This document shows, in pieces, positions 42,918 through 52,796 of a DNA stretch of 64,000 bases; the stretch's first letter is position 1; the number at the start of each line of letters is the position of its first letter. A model generated the notes under the pieces. The model saw nothing but the letters and a program-made list of their open reading frames with translations, made no database searches and was not told where the DNA came from. This stretch comes from an uncultured Alistipes sp. (lineage in GTDB: Bacteria; Bacteroidota; Bacteroidia; Bacteroidales; Rikenellaceae), in NCBI GenBank assembly GCA_905213895.1, contig CAJMKE010000003.1, forward strand, positions 92,237 to 156,236, in the 5' to 3' direction. Made by a program: the position numbers and the translations under genes.

Positions 42918-44699
42918 ATGAATATCGAACAATATATATCGGATACGGTATATCGGACTGTGGAGGCTCTCTACGGTCAGGTGGAAAAATCGCAGATTCA
43001 GATACAGAAGACCCGCAAGGAGTTCGAGGGCGACTACACCCTCGTAACGTTCCCGCTGCTCAAACTCAGCCGCAAGTCGCCGGAAGCGACCGCGACCGAA
43101 ATCGGCGAACGCCTCGTTGCGGACAACGGCGAAATCGAGAGTTTCAATGTCATAAAGGGATTCCTTAACATAGTCATCGGCGCATCGTTCTGGTTCGAGC
43201 GGTTCGGCGAAATCGTCGCATGCGATAATTACGGTCAGGCTGCGCCTACGGGACGCAACATAATGATAGAATATTCGTCGCCGAACACCAACAAGCCGCT
43301 TCACCTCGGGCACGTCCGCAACAATCTGCTGGGTTATTCTGTAGCGCAGATACTCAAAGCCAACGGACATAACGTCATCAAGGCGAATCTGGTGAACGAC
43401 CGCGGAATCCACATCTGCAAATCGATGGTCGCATGGCAGTTGTACGGCAACGGCGCGACCCCCGAATCGACGGGATTGAAGGGCGACCACCTCGTCGGCG
43501 ACTACTACGTCGAGTTCGACAAGCACTACAAGGCTGAAATCGCCGAACTCATCGCAGGCGGAATGGATGAGGACGAAGCCAAGAAAAAGGCTCCGATAAT
43601 GCTGCGCGCGCAGGAGATGCTGCGCAAATGGGAGGCGAAAGACCCTGATGTCTACGCTCTGTGGGAGAAGATGAATGGCTGGGTTTACGCCGGATTCGAC
43701 GTAACCTACAAGGCGTTGGGCGTCGATTTCGACAAGGTATATTACGAGTCGCAGACCTATCTGCTCGGCAAGTCGCTCGTGCAGGAGGGACTTGACAAGG
43801 GCATATTCTTCCGCAAGGAGGACGGCTCGGTATGGATAGACCTTACGGCGGACGGACTGGACCAGAAACTGCTGCTGCGCGGCGACGGCACGTCGGTCTA
43901 CATGACGCAGGACCTCGGCACGGCATTGAGCCGGTTCGAGGAGAACAGCCTCGACGACATGATATACGTGGTCGGCAACGAGCAGAACTACCATTTTCAG
44001 GTTCTGAAACTCGTTCTGAAAAAGTTGGGCTACGAGTGGAGCGACAATATCTACCACCTCTCCTACGGCATGGTCGAACTGCCTAACGGCAAGATGAAAT
44101 CGCGCGAAGGCACGGTGGTCGATGCCGACGAACTGATAGCCGGCATGGTGGAGACGGCACGCAACATGTCGGAGGAACTCGGCAAACTCGACGGCTGTTC
44201 GAAAGAGGAGGCGGACGAAATATCGACAATGGTCGGACTCGGCGCACTGAAATATTTCATTCTGAAAGTAGACCCGAAGAAGACTATGCTCTTCAATCCC
44301 GAGGAGTCAATCGACTTCAACGGCAATACCGGTCCGTTCATCCAGTACACGCACGCACGCATCTGCTCGATACTGCGCAAGGCGGACGAGCAGTGCATCG
44401 ATTTCAACGACTGCACGTCGGCTGGCGGATGTCTGCCTGAGGAGACCGAGATTATCAAGGCTCTCTGCGACTATCCGAACATCATCGCTGCGGCAGGCGA
44501 GAATTTCGCTCCGTCGGTGATAGCCAACTACACTTACGAATTGTGCAAGTCGTTCAACGGCTACTACCACGACCACTCGATTCTCCGCGAGGAGTGCAAC
44601 ACGACCAAACGCATGCGTCTGCAACTCGCCAAGCAGGTGGCGCGCGTTATCGCATCGTCGATGAAACTGCTGGGAATCGATGTTCCGCAACGAATGTAA
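42918..44699 (+). CDS. argS: Arginyl-tRNA synthetase
   Basis: A 593-residue class I synthetase. The N-terminal Arg-tRNA synthetase domain spans about residues 1-85; the HIGH-type signature is EYSSPNTNKPLHLGHVRNN (HLGH), KANLVNDRGIH follows; the KMSKS-equivalent is GKMKSREG; and the C-terminal DALR anticodon-binding domain closes the protein. It charges tRNA-Arg with arginine in an ATP-dependent reaction. Length is usual for the family. obg follows after 12 bases on the same strand. Confidence 0.96.
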   Translation: MNIEQYISDTVYRTVEALYGQVEKSQIQIQKTRKEFEGDYTLVTFPLLKLSRKSPEATATEIGERLVADNGEIESFNVIKGFLNIVIGASFWFERFGEIVACDNYGQAAPTGRNIMIEYSSPNTNKPLHLGHVRNNLLGYSVAQILKANGHNVIKANLVNDRGIHICKSMVAWQLYGNGATPESTGLKGDHLVGDYYVEFDKHYKAEIAELIAGGMDEDEAKKKAPIMLRAQEMLRKWEAKDPDVYALWEKMNGWVYAGFDVTYKALGVDFDKVYYESQTYLLGKSLVQEGLDKGIFFRKEDGSVWIDLTADGLDQKLLLRGDGTSVYMTQDLGTALSRFEENSLDDMIYVVGNEQNYHFQVLKLVLKKLGYEWSDNIYHLSYGMVELPNGKMKSREGTVVDADELIAGMVETARNMSEELGKLDGCSKEEADEISTMVGLGALKYFILKVDPKKTMLFNPEESIDFNGNTGPFIQYTHARICSILRKADEQCIDFNDCTSAGGCLPEETEIIKALCDYPNIIAAAGENFAPSVIANYTYELCKSFNGYYHDHSILREECNTTKRMRLQLAKQVARVIASSMKLLGIDVPQRM

Positions 44700-44711
44700 A
44701 ATTTTGCAGAC

Positions 44712-45704
44712 ATGGCAGGCTCTAATTTCGTAGATTACGTTAAGATATTCGCACGTTCGGGACACGGAGGTGCGGGTTCGGCGCATTTCCGCCGCGAAAA
44801 GTTCGTCGCATTCGGCGGACCGGACGGCGGCGACGGCGGTCGCGGAGGCAGTATCATCCTGCAAGGCGACAGCCAGTATTGGACGCTCATCCACCTCAAA
44901 TACCAGCGTCACCAGTTCGCCGAGGACGGCGAATGCGGTTCGGGCGCACGGTCGTCGGGCAAGGATGCCAAGGATATAGTGATTCCCGTACCGCTCGGCA
45001 CGGTCGCGAAGGACGCCGAAACGGGCGAAGTCGTCGGCGAGGTAACCGAAAACGGAGAACAACTCGTTCTGCTCAAAGGCGGCAGAGGCGGCTTGGGCAA
45101 CTGGCATTTCAAGTCGGCGACGAACCAGACACCGCGCTATGCACAACCCGGCGAGGAGGGTGCGGAGGGCGCATTCATCCTCGAATTGAAAGTTCTGGCG
45201 GATGTCGGATTGGTCGGATTCCCGAATGCAGGCAAAAGCACGCTGCTGTCGGTCGTGTCGTCTGCCAAACCGAAAATCGCCAACTATGCCTTCACGACGC
45301 TCGAACCGAATCTGGGAATCGTCGAGGTGCGCGACCACAAGTCGTTCGTAATGGCAGATATCCCAGGCATCATCGAGGGTGCGCACGAGGGCAAAGGTCT
45401 CGGAACACGCTTTCTGCGCCATATCGAGCGCAATTCGATACTGCTGTTCATGATTCCCGCCGACAGCGACGACATACGCCGCGACTACGGGATTCTGCTC
45501 GGCGAACTGACGCAGTACAATCCCGAACTGCTCGACAAGCAGCGTCTGCTCGCAATCACCAAATGCGACATGCTCGACGACGAACTGATCGAGGAGATGA
45601 AAAGCCATCTGCCAGACGGAGTAAAGGCAGTATTCATTTCGTCGGTTTCTGGACTCAACATCACGCAACTGAAAGACATGTTGTGGGCTGCATTGCACGA
45701 ATGA
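44712..45704 (+). CDS. obg: GTPase Obg (ribosome-associated)
   Basis: A 330-residue protein with the glycine-rich Obg fold at residues 1-158 ([20 protein letters not shown] and [12 protein letters not shown]) and a G domain: G1 [10 protein letters not shown]3 [16 protein letters not shown]4 TKCD, G5 ISSVSG. The C-terminal OCT domain of some homologues is absent, as is usual in Bacteroidota. It helps large ribosomal subunit assembly and links to stress and replication control. The TonB-receptor-like gene begins 4 bases after its stop. Confidence 0.95.
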   Translation: MAGSNFVDYVKIFARSGHGGAGSAHFRREKFVAFGGPDGGDGGRGGSIILQGDSQYWTLIHLKYQRHQFAEDGECGSGARSSGKDAKDIVIPVPLGTVAKDAETGEVVGEVTENGEQLVLLKGGRGGLGNWHFKSATNQTPRYAQPGEEGAEGAFILELKVLADVGLVGFPNAGKSTLLSVVSSAKPKIANYAFTTLEPNLGIVEVRDHKSFVMADIPGIIEGAHEGKGLGTRFLRHIERNSILLFMIPADSDDIRRDYGILLGELTQYNPELLDKQRLLAITKCDMLDDELIEEMKSHLPDGVKAVFISSVSGLNITQLKDMLWAALHE

Positions 45705-45708
45705 TGCG

Positions 45709-48198
45709 ATGCGTCCGACGAGATACATACCGATAGTTATCGCGACAATATCGTGCATATCCGCCTACGGGCAGGATTTGCACGATTATCGTTATTACAA
45801 ACTCTTCGAGAATCCGGAAGAAACGGCACCCGAGGAGAAGCCGGACTCGACAGCGTCCATACCGAAGCCGATTCGCAAATACGACGCACGGCTGTTCGAC
45901 TACAACTTCTCTTTCGTCAGGACATCGCGGCGCGGAGCGGCATTCGGCGAACGCAGAATCACGCTCAACGGAATAGACATCGACTATCTGTCGCGCACGG
46001 AAGCGGCACGGCTGCAATTGGCATGCGACGATGCGAACGGCATAATCTACGGCGGCAATACCGCAGGAAACGCTTTCGGCAACATCGCATACCGCAGCGA
46101 CACGACAATGCAGCGTCGGACATCGGTGGCGTTCAACCTTTCATCGCGCAATTACACGGCAGGCATCAACGCCACGGCATGTCATGCACTCGGTCGCGGA
46201 TGGAGCATGGCAGCCTACATTACCGCCCGCACGGGGCGCGACGCACACATCCGCAGCATCTTCACCAACGAAATATCGCTCAACGCTTCGTTCGTAAAGC
46301 GGTTCGGCGACGCGCACCTTCTGTCATTCGCGCTGTTCGTTTCGCCGACCGAGCGCGGAACTCGCCAGTCATCGACTGCGGAAGCGTTCACGCTGCGCCG
46401 CAACAACCTCTACTCGCCGTCGTGGGGTTACCGCAACGGCAAGATATGCAATTCGCATGTCCGCCGCGAGTTCGTGCCGACAATTGTCGCGGCATACGGC
46501 GGAAAACTGTCCGACAGGACGCGCATCGACATTGCGGCAGGTGCGGCACTCGGCAAAAGGCGTTACAGCCTGCTCGAATGGTTCGACGCGCAGACGCCGA
46601 TGCCAGACAACTACCGTTGGATGCCGAGTTATTTCACCGACACTGATATAGCCGATGCCGTAGCAGAGGCTTGGCGGAACGGCGACAGCCGCTACACACA
46701 GATAAATTTCGACGGACTCATCGCGCGCAACCGGCTGAACGGCGGAGAATCGATATACGCCATAGCCGACCGTGTGGAGCGCATAGCACGGATACAGTTG
46801 CGGGCGACGGCGACTACCGCAATCGGCGAACGGGCGGAAATCGCCTACGGCATCGACGCTTCGACGGACGGCAGACGACGTTACAAGCAGTTGCGCGACA
46901 TGCTCGGCGGAGAGTACGTAACGGACATCGACCACTACCTGATAGACGACGACACCTACGGAAACTTTCTGCAAAACAATATGCTTGCGCCGAACCGCCG
47001 CGCGGGTAAAGGCGACCGGTACGGATATGACTACTCGCTCGTAAAAGGTTCGCTGGCAGCGATCGCCGCGATAAGTTACAAAACCGACCGTCTGAATCTG
47101 AATGCGGCGATAGAAGCGGGATATTGCACCGTACACCGGCGCGGACATTGTCGCAAGGAGTTGTTCGCCGACAATTCGCTCGGCAAGTCGCAACGAATCG
47201 GGCTGTCGCCTTATGCCGTCCGCATCGCCGCAGGCTACGACTTCACCGAACGCCACTTCATGGGCTTCGCCGCCATTGCGCACGGCGACGCACCCGAAGC
47301 GGACGACCTGTTTCTGCAAGCCGATTACAACAACCGCACAATCGACAACCCGTCGTTAAGAAACACATACGCCGCAGAGTTGAACTACCGATACTCGTCC
47401 CCTAAATTCGGTTTGAGCGCGACGCTTTTCGCCTCGCTGTCGAAAAACGGCACGCAGGTCGGACATCTTTACGACGATACATCGGCTGAATACTGCGACA
47501 TGGTCGTCAGCGGCATAGACATTCTGCGCTACGGGGCGGAGGTGGAAGCCGACGTCAGAATTACTAAACATCTGCGAATCTCGCTCGCCGCATCCGCCGG
47601 TCGTTACAAGTACGCAGTCAATCCGAAAATAACGATGTATACCGACAGCGACAACCACATAATCTGCGAGAATATCGACAGTTACGTCGGCGACTGCAGC
47701 ACAATAGGCGGCACACCGCAGATTCTCGCCGCAGCCGAAATATCCTATTTCAACCGCGGCTGGGGAGTGAATCTCGGCGCGAACTATGCCGGATTGCGCT
47801 ATGTTACGCCGTCATTCCTGCGACGCACCGAACGTGTCGCATACGTTGCAGATTCGCCCGAACTGTTCCGAGAGTTCGTCAGTCAGGAGCGGCTACGCGA
47901 TGCCTTCACGCTCGACGCCTCGTTATCCAAGACTTTTTATCTCAACAGATTCGACAAGCGCATCTACACGCATCCTACCAATCCGCGGTTCATCGACCGC
48001 TATCCGCGCTCGCGCATAACGCTGTTTCTGTCGGTTCGCAATCTGTCGGGCAACCGCAACATAGTATACAGCGGTTACGAGTCGTCGCGGCTTCACAAGC
48101 AGTGGATAGCCGACGGATACACGTTCCGTCCGCAGGCTACACGCTATCTGTATGCCTATCCGCGAACCTATTATTTCTCCATAAGATTCACCTTTTAG
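45709..48198 (+). CDS. TonB-receptor-like outer-membrane protein lacking the N-terminal regulatory domain
   Basis: An 829-residue protein with signal peptide (ending CISAYGQD). No carboxypeptidase-like domain is seen; after a Pro/Glu-rich linker the sequence enters a plug-like region (FNFSFVRTSRRGAAFGERRI, NGIDIDYLSRTEAAR, GNTAGNAFGNIAYRSD) and then a barrel ending SIRFTF. It is paralogous to the receptor at 4901-7834: compare NSHVRREFVPTIVAAYGG, LLEWFDAQTPMPDNYRWMPS, RDMLGGEYVTDIDHYLID and AGKGDRYGYDY. The N-terminal half of the plug appears shortened. Ligand unknown; position after obg gives no clue. Confidence 0.82.
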   Translation: MRPTRYIPIVIATISCISAYGQDLHDYRYYKLFENPEETAPEEKPDSTASIPKPIRKYDARLFDYNFSFVRTSRRGAAFGERRITLNGIDIDYLSRTEAARLQLACDDANGIIYGGNTAGNAFGNIAYRSDTTMQRRTSVAFNLSSRNYTAGINATACHALGRGWSMAAYITARTGRDAHIRSIFTNEISLNASFVKRFGDAHLLSFALFVSPTERGTRQSSTAEAFTLRRNNLYSPSWGYRNGKICNSHVRREFVPTIVAAYGGKLSDRTRIDIAAGAALGKRRYSLLEWFDAQTPMPDNYRWMPSYFTDTDIADAVAEAWRNGDSRYTQINFDGLIARNRLNGGESIYAIADRVERIARIQLRATATTAIGERAEIAYGIDASTDGRRRYKQLRDMLGGEYVTDIDHYLIDDDTYGNFLQNNMLAPNRRAGKGDRYGYDYSLVKGSLAAIAAISYKTDRLNLNAAIEAGYCTVHRRGHCRKELFADNSLGKSQRIGLSPYAVRIAAGYDFTERHFMGFAAIAHGDAPEADDLFLQADYNNRTIDNPSLRNTYAAELNYRYSSPKFGLSATLFASLSKNGTQVGHLYDDTSAEYCDMVVSGIDILRYGAEVEADVRITKHLRISLAASAGRYKYAVNPKITMYTDSDNHIICENIDSYVGDCSTIGGTPQILAAAEISYFNRGWGVNLGANYAGLRYVTPSFLRRTERVAYVADSPELFREFVSQERLRDAFTLDASLSKTFYLNRFDKRIYTHPTNPRFIDRYPRSRITLFLSVRNLSGNRNIVYSGYESSRLHKQWIADGYTFRPQATRYLYAYPRTYYFSIRFTF

Positions 48199-48200
48199 AC

Positions 48201-48229
48201 AAAAAAGGCGTCCGTGCTGCGGACGCCTT
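48201..48229 (-). terminator. Terminator between the TonB-receptor-like gene and guaA
   Basis: Perfect 10-bp inverted repeat AAGGCGTCCG (48205-48214) and CGGACGCCTT (48220-48229) with loop TGCTG. A6 on the left is a U-tract for the leftward guaA transcript; the stem may also stop rightward transcription. Confidence 0.88.
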
Positions 48230-48240
48230 AAAGAGTAAGC

Positions 48241-49770
48241 CTACTCCCATTCGATGGTTGCAGGCGGTTTCGAGGAGATGTCGTACACTACGCGGTTGAC
48301 CCCCTTTACCTTGTTTATTATGTCGTTCGACACGTTAGCCAAGAACTCGTAAGGCAGATGAACCCAGTCGGCAGTCATTCCGTCCACCGACGAAACGGCA
48401 CGCAGAGCGACGCAACTTTCGTAGGTGCGCTCATCGCCCATGACGCCCACGCTCTTTACCGGCAGCAGAATCGCTCCCGCCTGCCATACGCTGTCATACA
48501 GACCGTCACGGCGCAGAGAGTCGATGAATATCTTGTCCACCTCCTGCAAAATGGCGACACGCTCGTTCGTAACCTCGCCGAGAACGCGGATAGCCAGACC
48601 CGGTCCCGGGAACGGATGGCGACCGAGTATGCGGTCGTCGATATTCAGCGCACGACCTACGCGGCGTACCTCGTCCTTGAACAGCAGGCGCAGCGGCTCG
48701 ACCACCTTCAAATTCATCTTCTCGGGCAGTCCGCCGACATTGTGGTGCGACTTGATTGTGCATGAAGGTCCGTTCACCGAAACGGATTCGATGACGTCGG
48801 GATATATGGTACCCTGCGCCAGCCACTTGACATTCTCGATACGCTGTGCCTCGTCGTTGAACACCTCGACGAAATCGCGACCGATTATCTTGCGTTTCTT
48901 CTCCGGCTCCACGACACCGCGCAGGTCGTCGAAGAACTTCTTATGCGCCTTAACGCCCTTGACATTGAGACCCATGCCCCGGTACGACTCCATCACGTCG
49001 TCGAACTCGGCCTTGCGCAACAAGCCCGAATCGACGAATATGCAATAGAGGTTCTTGCCGATAGCCTTGTGCAGCAATACCGCCGCAACCGACGAATCGA
49101 CGCCGCCCGAAAGTCCGAGTACCACCTTGTCGTCGCCCAACTGCTCGCGCAACGCCTTGACGGTAGATTCGACGAAACTCTCCGACGTCCAGTCCTGACT
49201 GCATCCGCAGATGCCGACCACAAAATTGCGCAGCAACTGCATTCCGTCGGTCGAATGGTAGACCTCCGGATGGAACTGGATAGCCCATGTGCGCTCGCCC
49301 TCGATACGGTAGGCGGCATTGGCGACATCCTCGGTACTTGCGATGGTCGTATAGCCCTCCGGCAGAGCGACTATGGTATCGCCGTGCGACATCCATACCT
49401 GCGTCGGCGACGGAAGTCCTTTCATCAGCGCGTCTTCGCCGTCGGTAACCGTCAGCATCGCACGTCCGTATTCGCGGCTCGGTGCGGGAGCGACATCGCC
49501 GCCGTAGGCGTATGCCAGATATTGCGCACCGTAGCACACGCCGAGCAGCGGCAGCACGCCCTTTATGCCCGAAAGGTTCGGTTTCGGGGCATTCTCGTCG
49601 CGTACCGACGAAGGGCTGCCCGAAAGGATTACGCCGCGCACGCTCTCGTCGAGCGTCGGGATTTTGTTGTACGGATGTATCTCGCAATATACGTTCATCT
49701 CGCGCACGCGGCGTGCGATGAGTTGGGTATACTGCGAACCGAAATCGAGTATCAATATCTTCTCCTGCAT
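48241..49770 (-). CDS. guaA: GMP synthase (glutamine-hydrolysing)
   Basis: A 509-residue two-domain enzyme. The glutamine amidotransferase domain has [18 protein letters not shown] with nucleophile Cys79 and [10 protein letters not shown] supplying His and Glu. The ATP pyrophosphatase domain carries the PP-loop [16 protein letters not shown], and the C-terminal dimerisation domain ends [18 protein letters not shown]. It aminates XMP to GMP. It follows guaB by 3 bases, so the two are co-transcribed. Confidence 0.97.
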   Translation of the reverse strand: MQEKILILDFGSQYTQLIARRVREMNVYCEIHPYNKIPTLDESVRGVILSGSPSSVRDENAPKPNLSGIKGVLPLLGVCYGAQYLAYAYGGDVAPAPSREYGRAMLTVTDGEDALMKGLPSPTQVWMSHGDTIVALPEGYTTIASTEDVANAAYRIEGERTWAIQFHPEVYHSTDGMQLLRNFVVGICGCSQDWTSESFVESTVKALREQLGDDKVVLGLSGGVDSSVAAVLLHKAIGKNLYCIFVDSGLLRKAEFDDVMESYRGMGLNVKGVKAHKKFFDDLRGVVEPEKKRKIIGRDFVEVFNDEAQRIENVKWLAQGTIYPDVIESVSVNGPSCTIKSHHNVGGLPEKMNLKVVEPLRLLFKDEVRRVGRALNIDDRILGRHPFPGPGLAIRVLGEVTNERVAILQEVDKIFIDSLRRDGLYDSVWQAGAILLPVKSVGVMGDERTYESCVALRAVSSVDGMTADWVHLPYEFLANVSNDIINKVKGVNRVVYDISSKPPATIEWE

Positions 49771-49773
49771 CGT

Positions 49774-51246
49774 CTACTCTCCTCTCGTATAGTTAGGGGT
49801 TTCACTCGTAATCGTAATGTCGTGCGGGTGATTCTCGATAACGCCGTTGCCGGTTACGCGGATGAACTTCGCGCTCTTCAACGTTTCGATGTCGCGCGCG
49901 CCGCAATAGCCCATACCCGCTTTCAGTCCGCCGACGAGTTGATAGACCGTCTCGCTCAAAGTACCCTTGAACGGAACGCGACCTACGATGCCCTCCGGAA
50001 CGAGTTTGTTGGTATTCACCTCGCCGTCCTGAAAATAGCGGTCTTTCGAGCCGGCTTTCATCGCGTCGATAGAACCCATGCCGCGGTAAGCCTTGAACTT
50101 TCGTCCGTTGTAGATAATCGTTTCGCCCGGGGACTCCTCGGTTCCGGCGAACATCGAACCGCACATGACGCAGTCGCCGCCGGCAGCCAATGCCTTGACG
50201 ATGTCGCCCGAATAGCGCAGACCTCCGTCGGCGATAACCGCCACGCCGCTGCCGCGGACAGCACTCGACGCATCGAAAATCGCGGTAAGTTGCGGAACGC
50301 CCACACCGGCGATGATGCGCGTCGTACATATCGAGCCGGGACCTATGCCGACCTTGATGCCGTCAACGCCGTTTTCGACCAGATAACGCGCCGCCTCGGC
50401 AGTCGCGATATTGCCGACAACGACATCGAGATTGGGATATGCCGTCTTAATCTGTTTGAGCAGCGAAACCACGCCTTTCGTATGACCATGAGCCGAATCG
50501 AGTACCACGGCATCGACGCTCTCGGCGACCAGAGCCGCAACACGCTGCATCGCATCGGCGGTAATGCCGACACCGGCAGCGACACGCAGACGCCCCTTGG
50601 AGTCCTTGCATGCATTCGGATGGTCCTGCACCTTGGTAATATCCTTATAGGTAATCAGACCTACCAGATGTCCTTCCGCATCGACGACCGGCAGTTTCTC
50701 GATTTTGTTGCGCAGCAGCACATCGGCAACGTCCTCGCGGTTCGGGTCGTTTATCGTAACCAGTTTCTCGGACGTCATGACCTCCTCGATACGGCGCGTC
50801 ATGTCCTTCTGGAAACGCAAATCGCGGTTGGTAACGATGCCCACGAGCATCATCTTGTCGTCCACGACCGGAATGCCGCCGATTTTGTTCTCTTTCATCA
50901 ATGCGAGGGCATCGCCCACAGTGCGCTCTTTCGTAATGGTGATAGGGTCGTAAATCATACCGTTCTCGGCACGCTTCACACGGCGAACCTGCGCTGCCTG
51001 CACGGCAATCGACATGTTCTTGTGGATAACGCCGATACCGCCTTCGCGGGCGATGGCGATTGCCATCGGGGCTTCGGTTACGGTATCCATCGCTGCCGAA
51101 ACGATAGGAATGTTCAGACTGATGTTGCGCGAAAATTTGCTCTTCACGTTCACTTCGCGCGGCAGCACCTCCGAATAGGCAGGCACGAGCAGCACGTCGT
51201 CGAAGGTCAGCCCCTCCTGTTGTACTCTTTGTTCAATAAACGACAT
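49774..51246 (-). CDS. guaB: IMP dehydrogenase
   Basis: A 490-residue TIM-barrel enzyme with two CBS domains inserted at about residues 95-205 ([20 protein letters not shown] and [20 protein letters not shown]). The catalytic loop [20 protein letters not shown] contains the active-site Cys, followed by the IMP-binding [10 protein letters not shown] and the flap region near RGMGS and [11 protein letters not shown]. It oxidises IMP to XMP with NAD. Full length and in an operon with guaA. Confidence 0.97.
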   Translation of the reverse strand: MSFIEQRVQQEGLTFDDVLLVPAYSEVLPREVNVKSKFSRNISLNIPIVSAAMDTVTEAPMAIAIAREGGIGVIHKNMSIAVQAAQVRRVKRAENGMIYDPITITKERTVGDALALMKENKIGGIPVVDDKMMLVGIVTNRDLRFQKDMTRRIEEVMTSEKLVTINDPNREDVADVLLRNKIEKLPVVDAEGHLVGLITYKDITKVQDHPNACKDSKGRLRVAAGVGITADAMQRVAALVAESVDAVVLDSAHGHTKGVVSLLKQIKTAYPNLDVVVGNIATAEAARYLVENGVDGIKVGIGPGSICTTRIIAGVGVPQLTAIFDASSAVRGSGVAVIADGGLRYSGDIVKALAAGGDCVMCGSMFAGTEESPGETIIYNGRKFKAYRGMGSIDAMKAGSKDRYFQDGEVNTNKLVPEGIVGRVPFKGTLSETVYQLVGGLKAGMGYCGARDIETLKSAKFIRVTGNGVIENHPHDITITSETPNYTRGE

Positions 51247-51295
51247 TGGCTTTTTGGTTTATAATGTTTGACTTACTTTGTTTCCCATATACCGA

Positions 51296-51327
51296 AAGGA
51301 GTGGGGCGTTTTCACACCTCACTCCTT
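51296..51327 (-). terminator. Hairpin after panB
   Basis: Inverted repeat AAGGAGTGGGG (51296-51306) with CCTCACTCCTT (51317-51327), one G-T pair, 10 bases beyond the panB stop. The U-tract is weak, so termination may be partial with guaB read-through. Confidence 0.45.
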
Positions 51328-51336
51328 CGCGTTTCA

Positions 51337-52152
51337 TCAGTATTGCTCCCGCTCGTTCGGGAAGTCGCCCGATTTCACATCCGCGACATATCTCGACACG
51401 GCATCGGTCATCGTTTCATGCAGGTCGGCATATCTTCGCAGGAATTTCGGTGAGAACCCCTTGTTCATTCCCAGCATGTCGTGAACCACCAGCACCTGCC
51501 CGTCCGTTCCCGAGCCCGCTCCGATACCTATCGTAGGGATGCTCAACTCCGAAGACACCTTCGCCGCCAAGGCAGCCGGAATCTTCTCCAATACCAACGA
51601 AAAACATCCCGCATCTTCGAGCAGATGCGCATCGCGAATCAGACGCTCCGCCTCGGCTTCCGCTTTCGCACGTACCGTATATGTTCCGAACTTGTGTATC
51701 GATTGAGGAGTGAGCCCCAGATGTCCCATAATAGGAATACCGGCGGAAAGAATACGTTTGACGGAATCGATAATCTCCTCGCCGCCCTCCAACTTCACGG
51801 CATCGGCTTCGGTCTCCCTCATTATGCGAACCGCCGAATCGAGTGCCGTTTTAGAATCGCCCTGATACGTTCCGAACGGCATATCGACGACCACGAGCGC
51901 ATGTTTGACGGCACGCGTAACCGAACGCGCATGATAAATCATCTGATCGAGCGTAATCGGCAGGGTCGTTTCGTAACCCGCCATGACATTGGCAGCCGAA
52001 TCGCCGACCAATATCGCATCTATACCCGCGGCATCGACGATACCCGCCATCGTGTAATCGTAAGACGTGAGCATGGATATTTTCTCCCCACGCGCCTTCA
52101 TCTCTCTGAATTGCAAAGTCGTTACAGGCTTTATAATACTTTCTACCGACAT
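51337..52152 (-). CDS. panB: 3-methyl-2-oxobutanoate hydroxymethyltransferase PanB
   Basis: A 271-residue TIM-barrel enzyme of pantothenate synthesis. Family segments: [40 protein letters not shown] (metal-binding Asp), [28 protein letters not shown], and [20 protein letters not shown]. It transfers a one-carbon unit from methylene-tetrahydrofolate to ketoisovalerate. Single gene upstream of guaB on the same strand. Confidence 0.96.
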   Translation of the reverse strand: MSVESIIKPVTTLQFREMKARGEKISMLTSYDYTMAGIVDAAGIDAILVGDSAANVMAGYETTLPITLDQMIYHARSVTRAVKHALVVVDMPFGTYQGDSKTALDSAVRIMRETEADAVKLEGGEEIIDSVKRILSAGIPIMGHLGLTPQSIHKFGTYTVRAKAEAEAERLIRDAHLLEDAGCFSLVLEKIPAALAAKVSSELSIPTIGIGAGSGTDGQVLVVHDMLGMNKGFSPKFLRRYADLHETMTDAVSRYVADVKSGDFPNEREQY

Positions 52153-52181
52153 TTTCAGTTGATTTGAAATAAAATATTGTG

Positions 52182-52189
52182 CAAAGGTA
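52182..52189 (-). promoter_or_regulatory. -7 promoter element of panB
   Basis: On the minus strand TACCTTTG, a perfect TAnnTTTG, 30 bases upstream of the panB start. No TTTG at the standard -33 spacing. Confidence 0.6.
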
Positions 52190-52243
52190 CAATAAAAATC
52201 GATACCGCCCGCATATCGGCAGCAAATTTATCGCGATTTCTAA

Positions 52244-52279
52244 CGGCGTTAAGGTCGTTAAGGACTTTAAAGACCCTTA
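52244..52279. repeat. TTAAGG-family array 5
   Basis: GGCGTTAAGGTCGTTAAGGA followed by CTTTAAAGACCCTTA. Located in the divergent region between panB and the blaI-like gene, so in this case it cannot be acting only as a terminator of flanking genes. Confidence 0.88.
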
Positions 52280-52312
52280 TATAAAATAGGTATCGCCGCT
52301 GCGCAAAAACAA

Positions 52313-52371
52313 AACTAAACTTTTTAGTTGAAAAACTATAAAAAACAGTTGTACGTGAAAAATTTTTAGTT
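52313..52371 (+). promoter_or_regulatory. Candidate operator region for the BlaI-like repressor
   Basis: AACTAAA-CTT-TTTAGTT (52313-52329) is a 7-bp-arm inverted repeat, AACT-N9-AGTT-type symmetry recurs at 52334-52350, and TTTTTAGTT is repeated at 52363-52371 next to the -7 box. BlaI/MecI-type repressors bind short dyads over their own promoter. The match to a known operator was not checked. Confidence 0.4.
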
Positions 52372-52378
52372 ACCTTTG
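52349..52378 (+). promoter_or_regulatory. Promoter of the BlaI/M56 operon
   Basis: TTG (52349-52351), 19-base spacer, TACCTTTG (52371-52378): a full Bacteroidota-type promoter. Predicted start near 52384, leader about 45 bases. Confidence 0.78.
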
Positions 52379-52429
52379 CAGTACGGACAAGATAAATAAT
52401 TGCAGTCCGCACCAAAACGCAAACCGATT

Positions 52430-52792
52430 ATGGAAAAACTGACACGCAAAGAAGAGGAGTTGATGACATTGTTCTGGGAGAAAGGAGCGATGTTCGTCCG
52501 CGAAGCCGTAGAGTTGTATCCCGAGCCTAAACCGCATTTCAACACCGTTTCGACGATGGTGCGTTCACTCGAAGCGAAAGGTTATCTGGCGCACAAGGCA
52601 TTCGGCAATACCTATCAGTACTACCCTGCCATCTCTGCCAAGGAATTCTCGAAAGGCACGTTGAGCAGCATCGTGGGCAAGTATTTCCAGAATTCCTACA
52701 TGAATGCCGTTTCGGCACTCGTCAAGGACGAAAAAATCACGGTCGAGGAACTCGAAGAGTTGATTCGCCAAGTGCAGAACGGTAAATTGTAG
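52430..52792 (+). CDS. BlaI/MecI-family transcriptional repressor
   Basis: A 120-residue winged-helix protein from ATG at 52430 (MEKLTRKEEELMTLFWEKGA); ten further residues in frame upstream lie beyond the promoter's likely start region. The wHTH core is VREAVELYPEPKPHFNTVST followed by MVRSLEAKGYLAHKAFGNTY, and the C-terminal dimerisation helix carries the region (AVSALVKDEK) where partner proteases cut family members. It represses its own operon until the sensor protease acts. The M56 gene follows after 4 bases. Confidence 0.92.
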   Translation: MEKLTRKEEELMTLFWEKGAMFVREAVELYPEPKPHFNTVSTMVRSLEAKGYLAHKAFGNTYQYYPAISAKEFSKGTLSSIVGKYFQNSYMNAVSALVKDEKITVEELEELIRQVQNGKL

Positions 52793-52796
52793 GGAC

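Noticed and set aside
44307..45758. 483-codon minus-strand frame opposite argS and obg
   Set aside because: Overlaps two certain genes; composition typical of a shadow frame.
48943..51264. 773-codon plus-strand frame opposite guaA and guaB
   Set aside because: Both minus-strand genes are certain; the antisense product has no recognisable feature.
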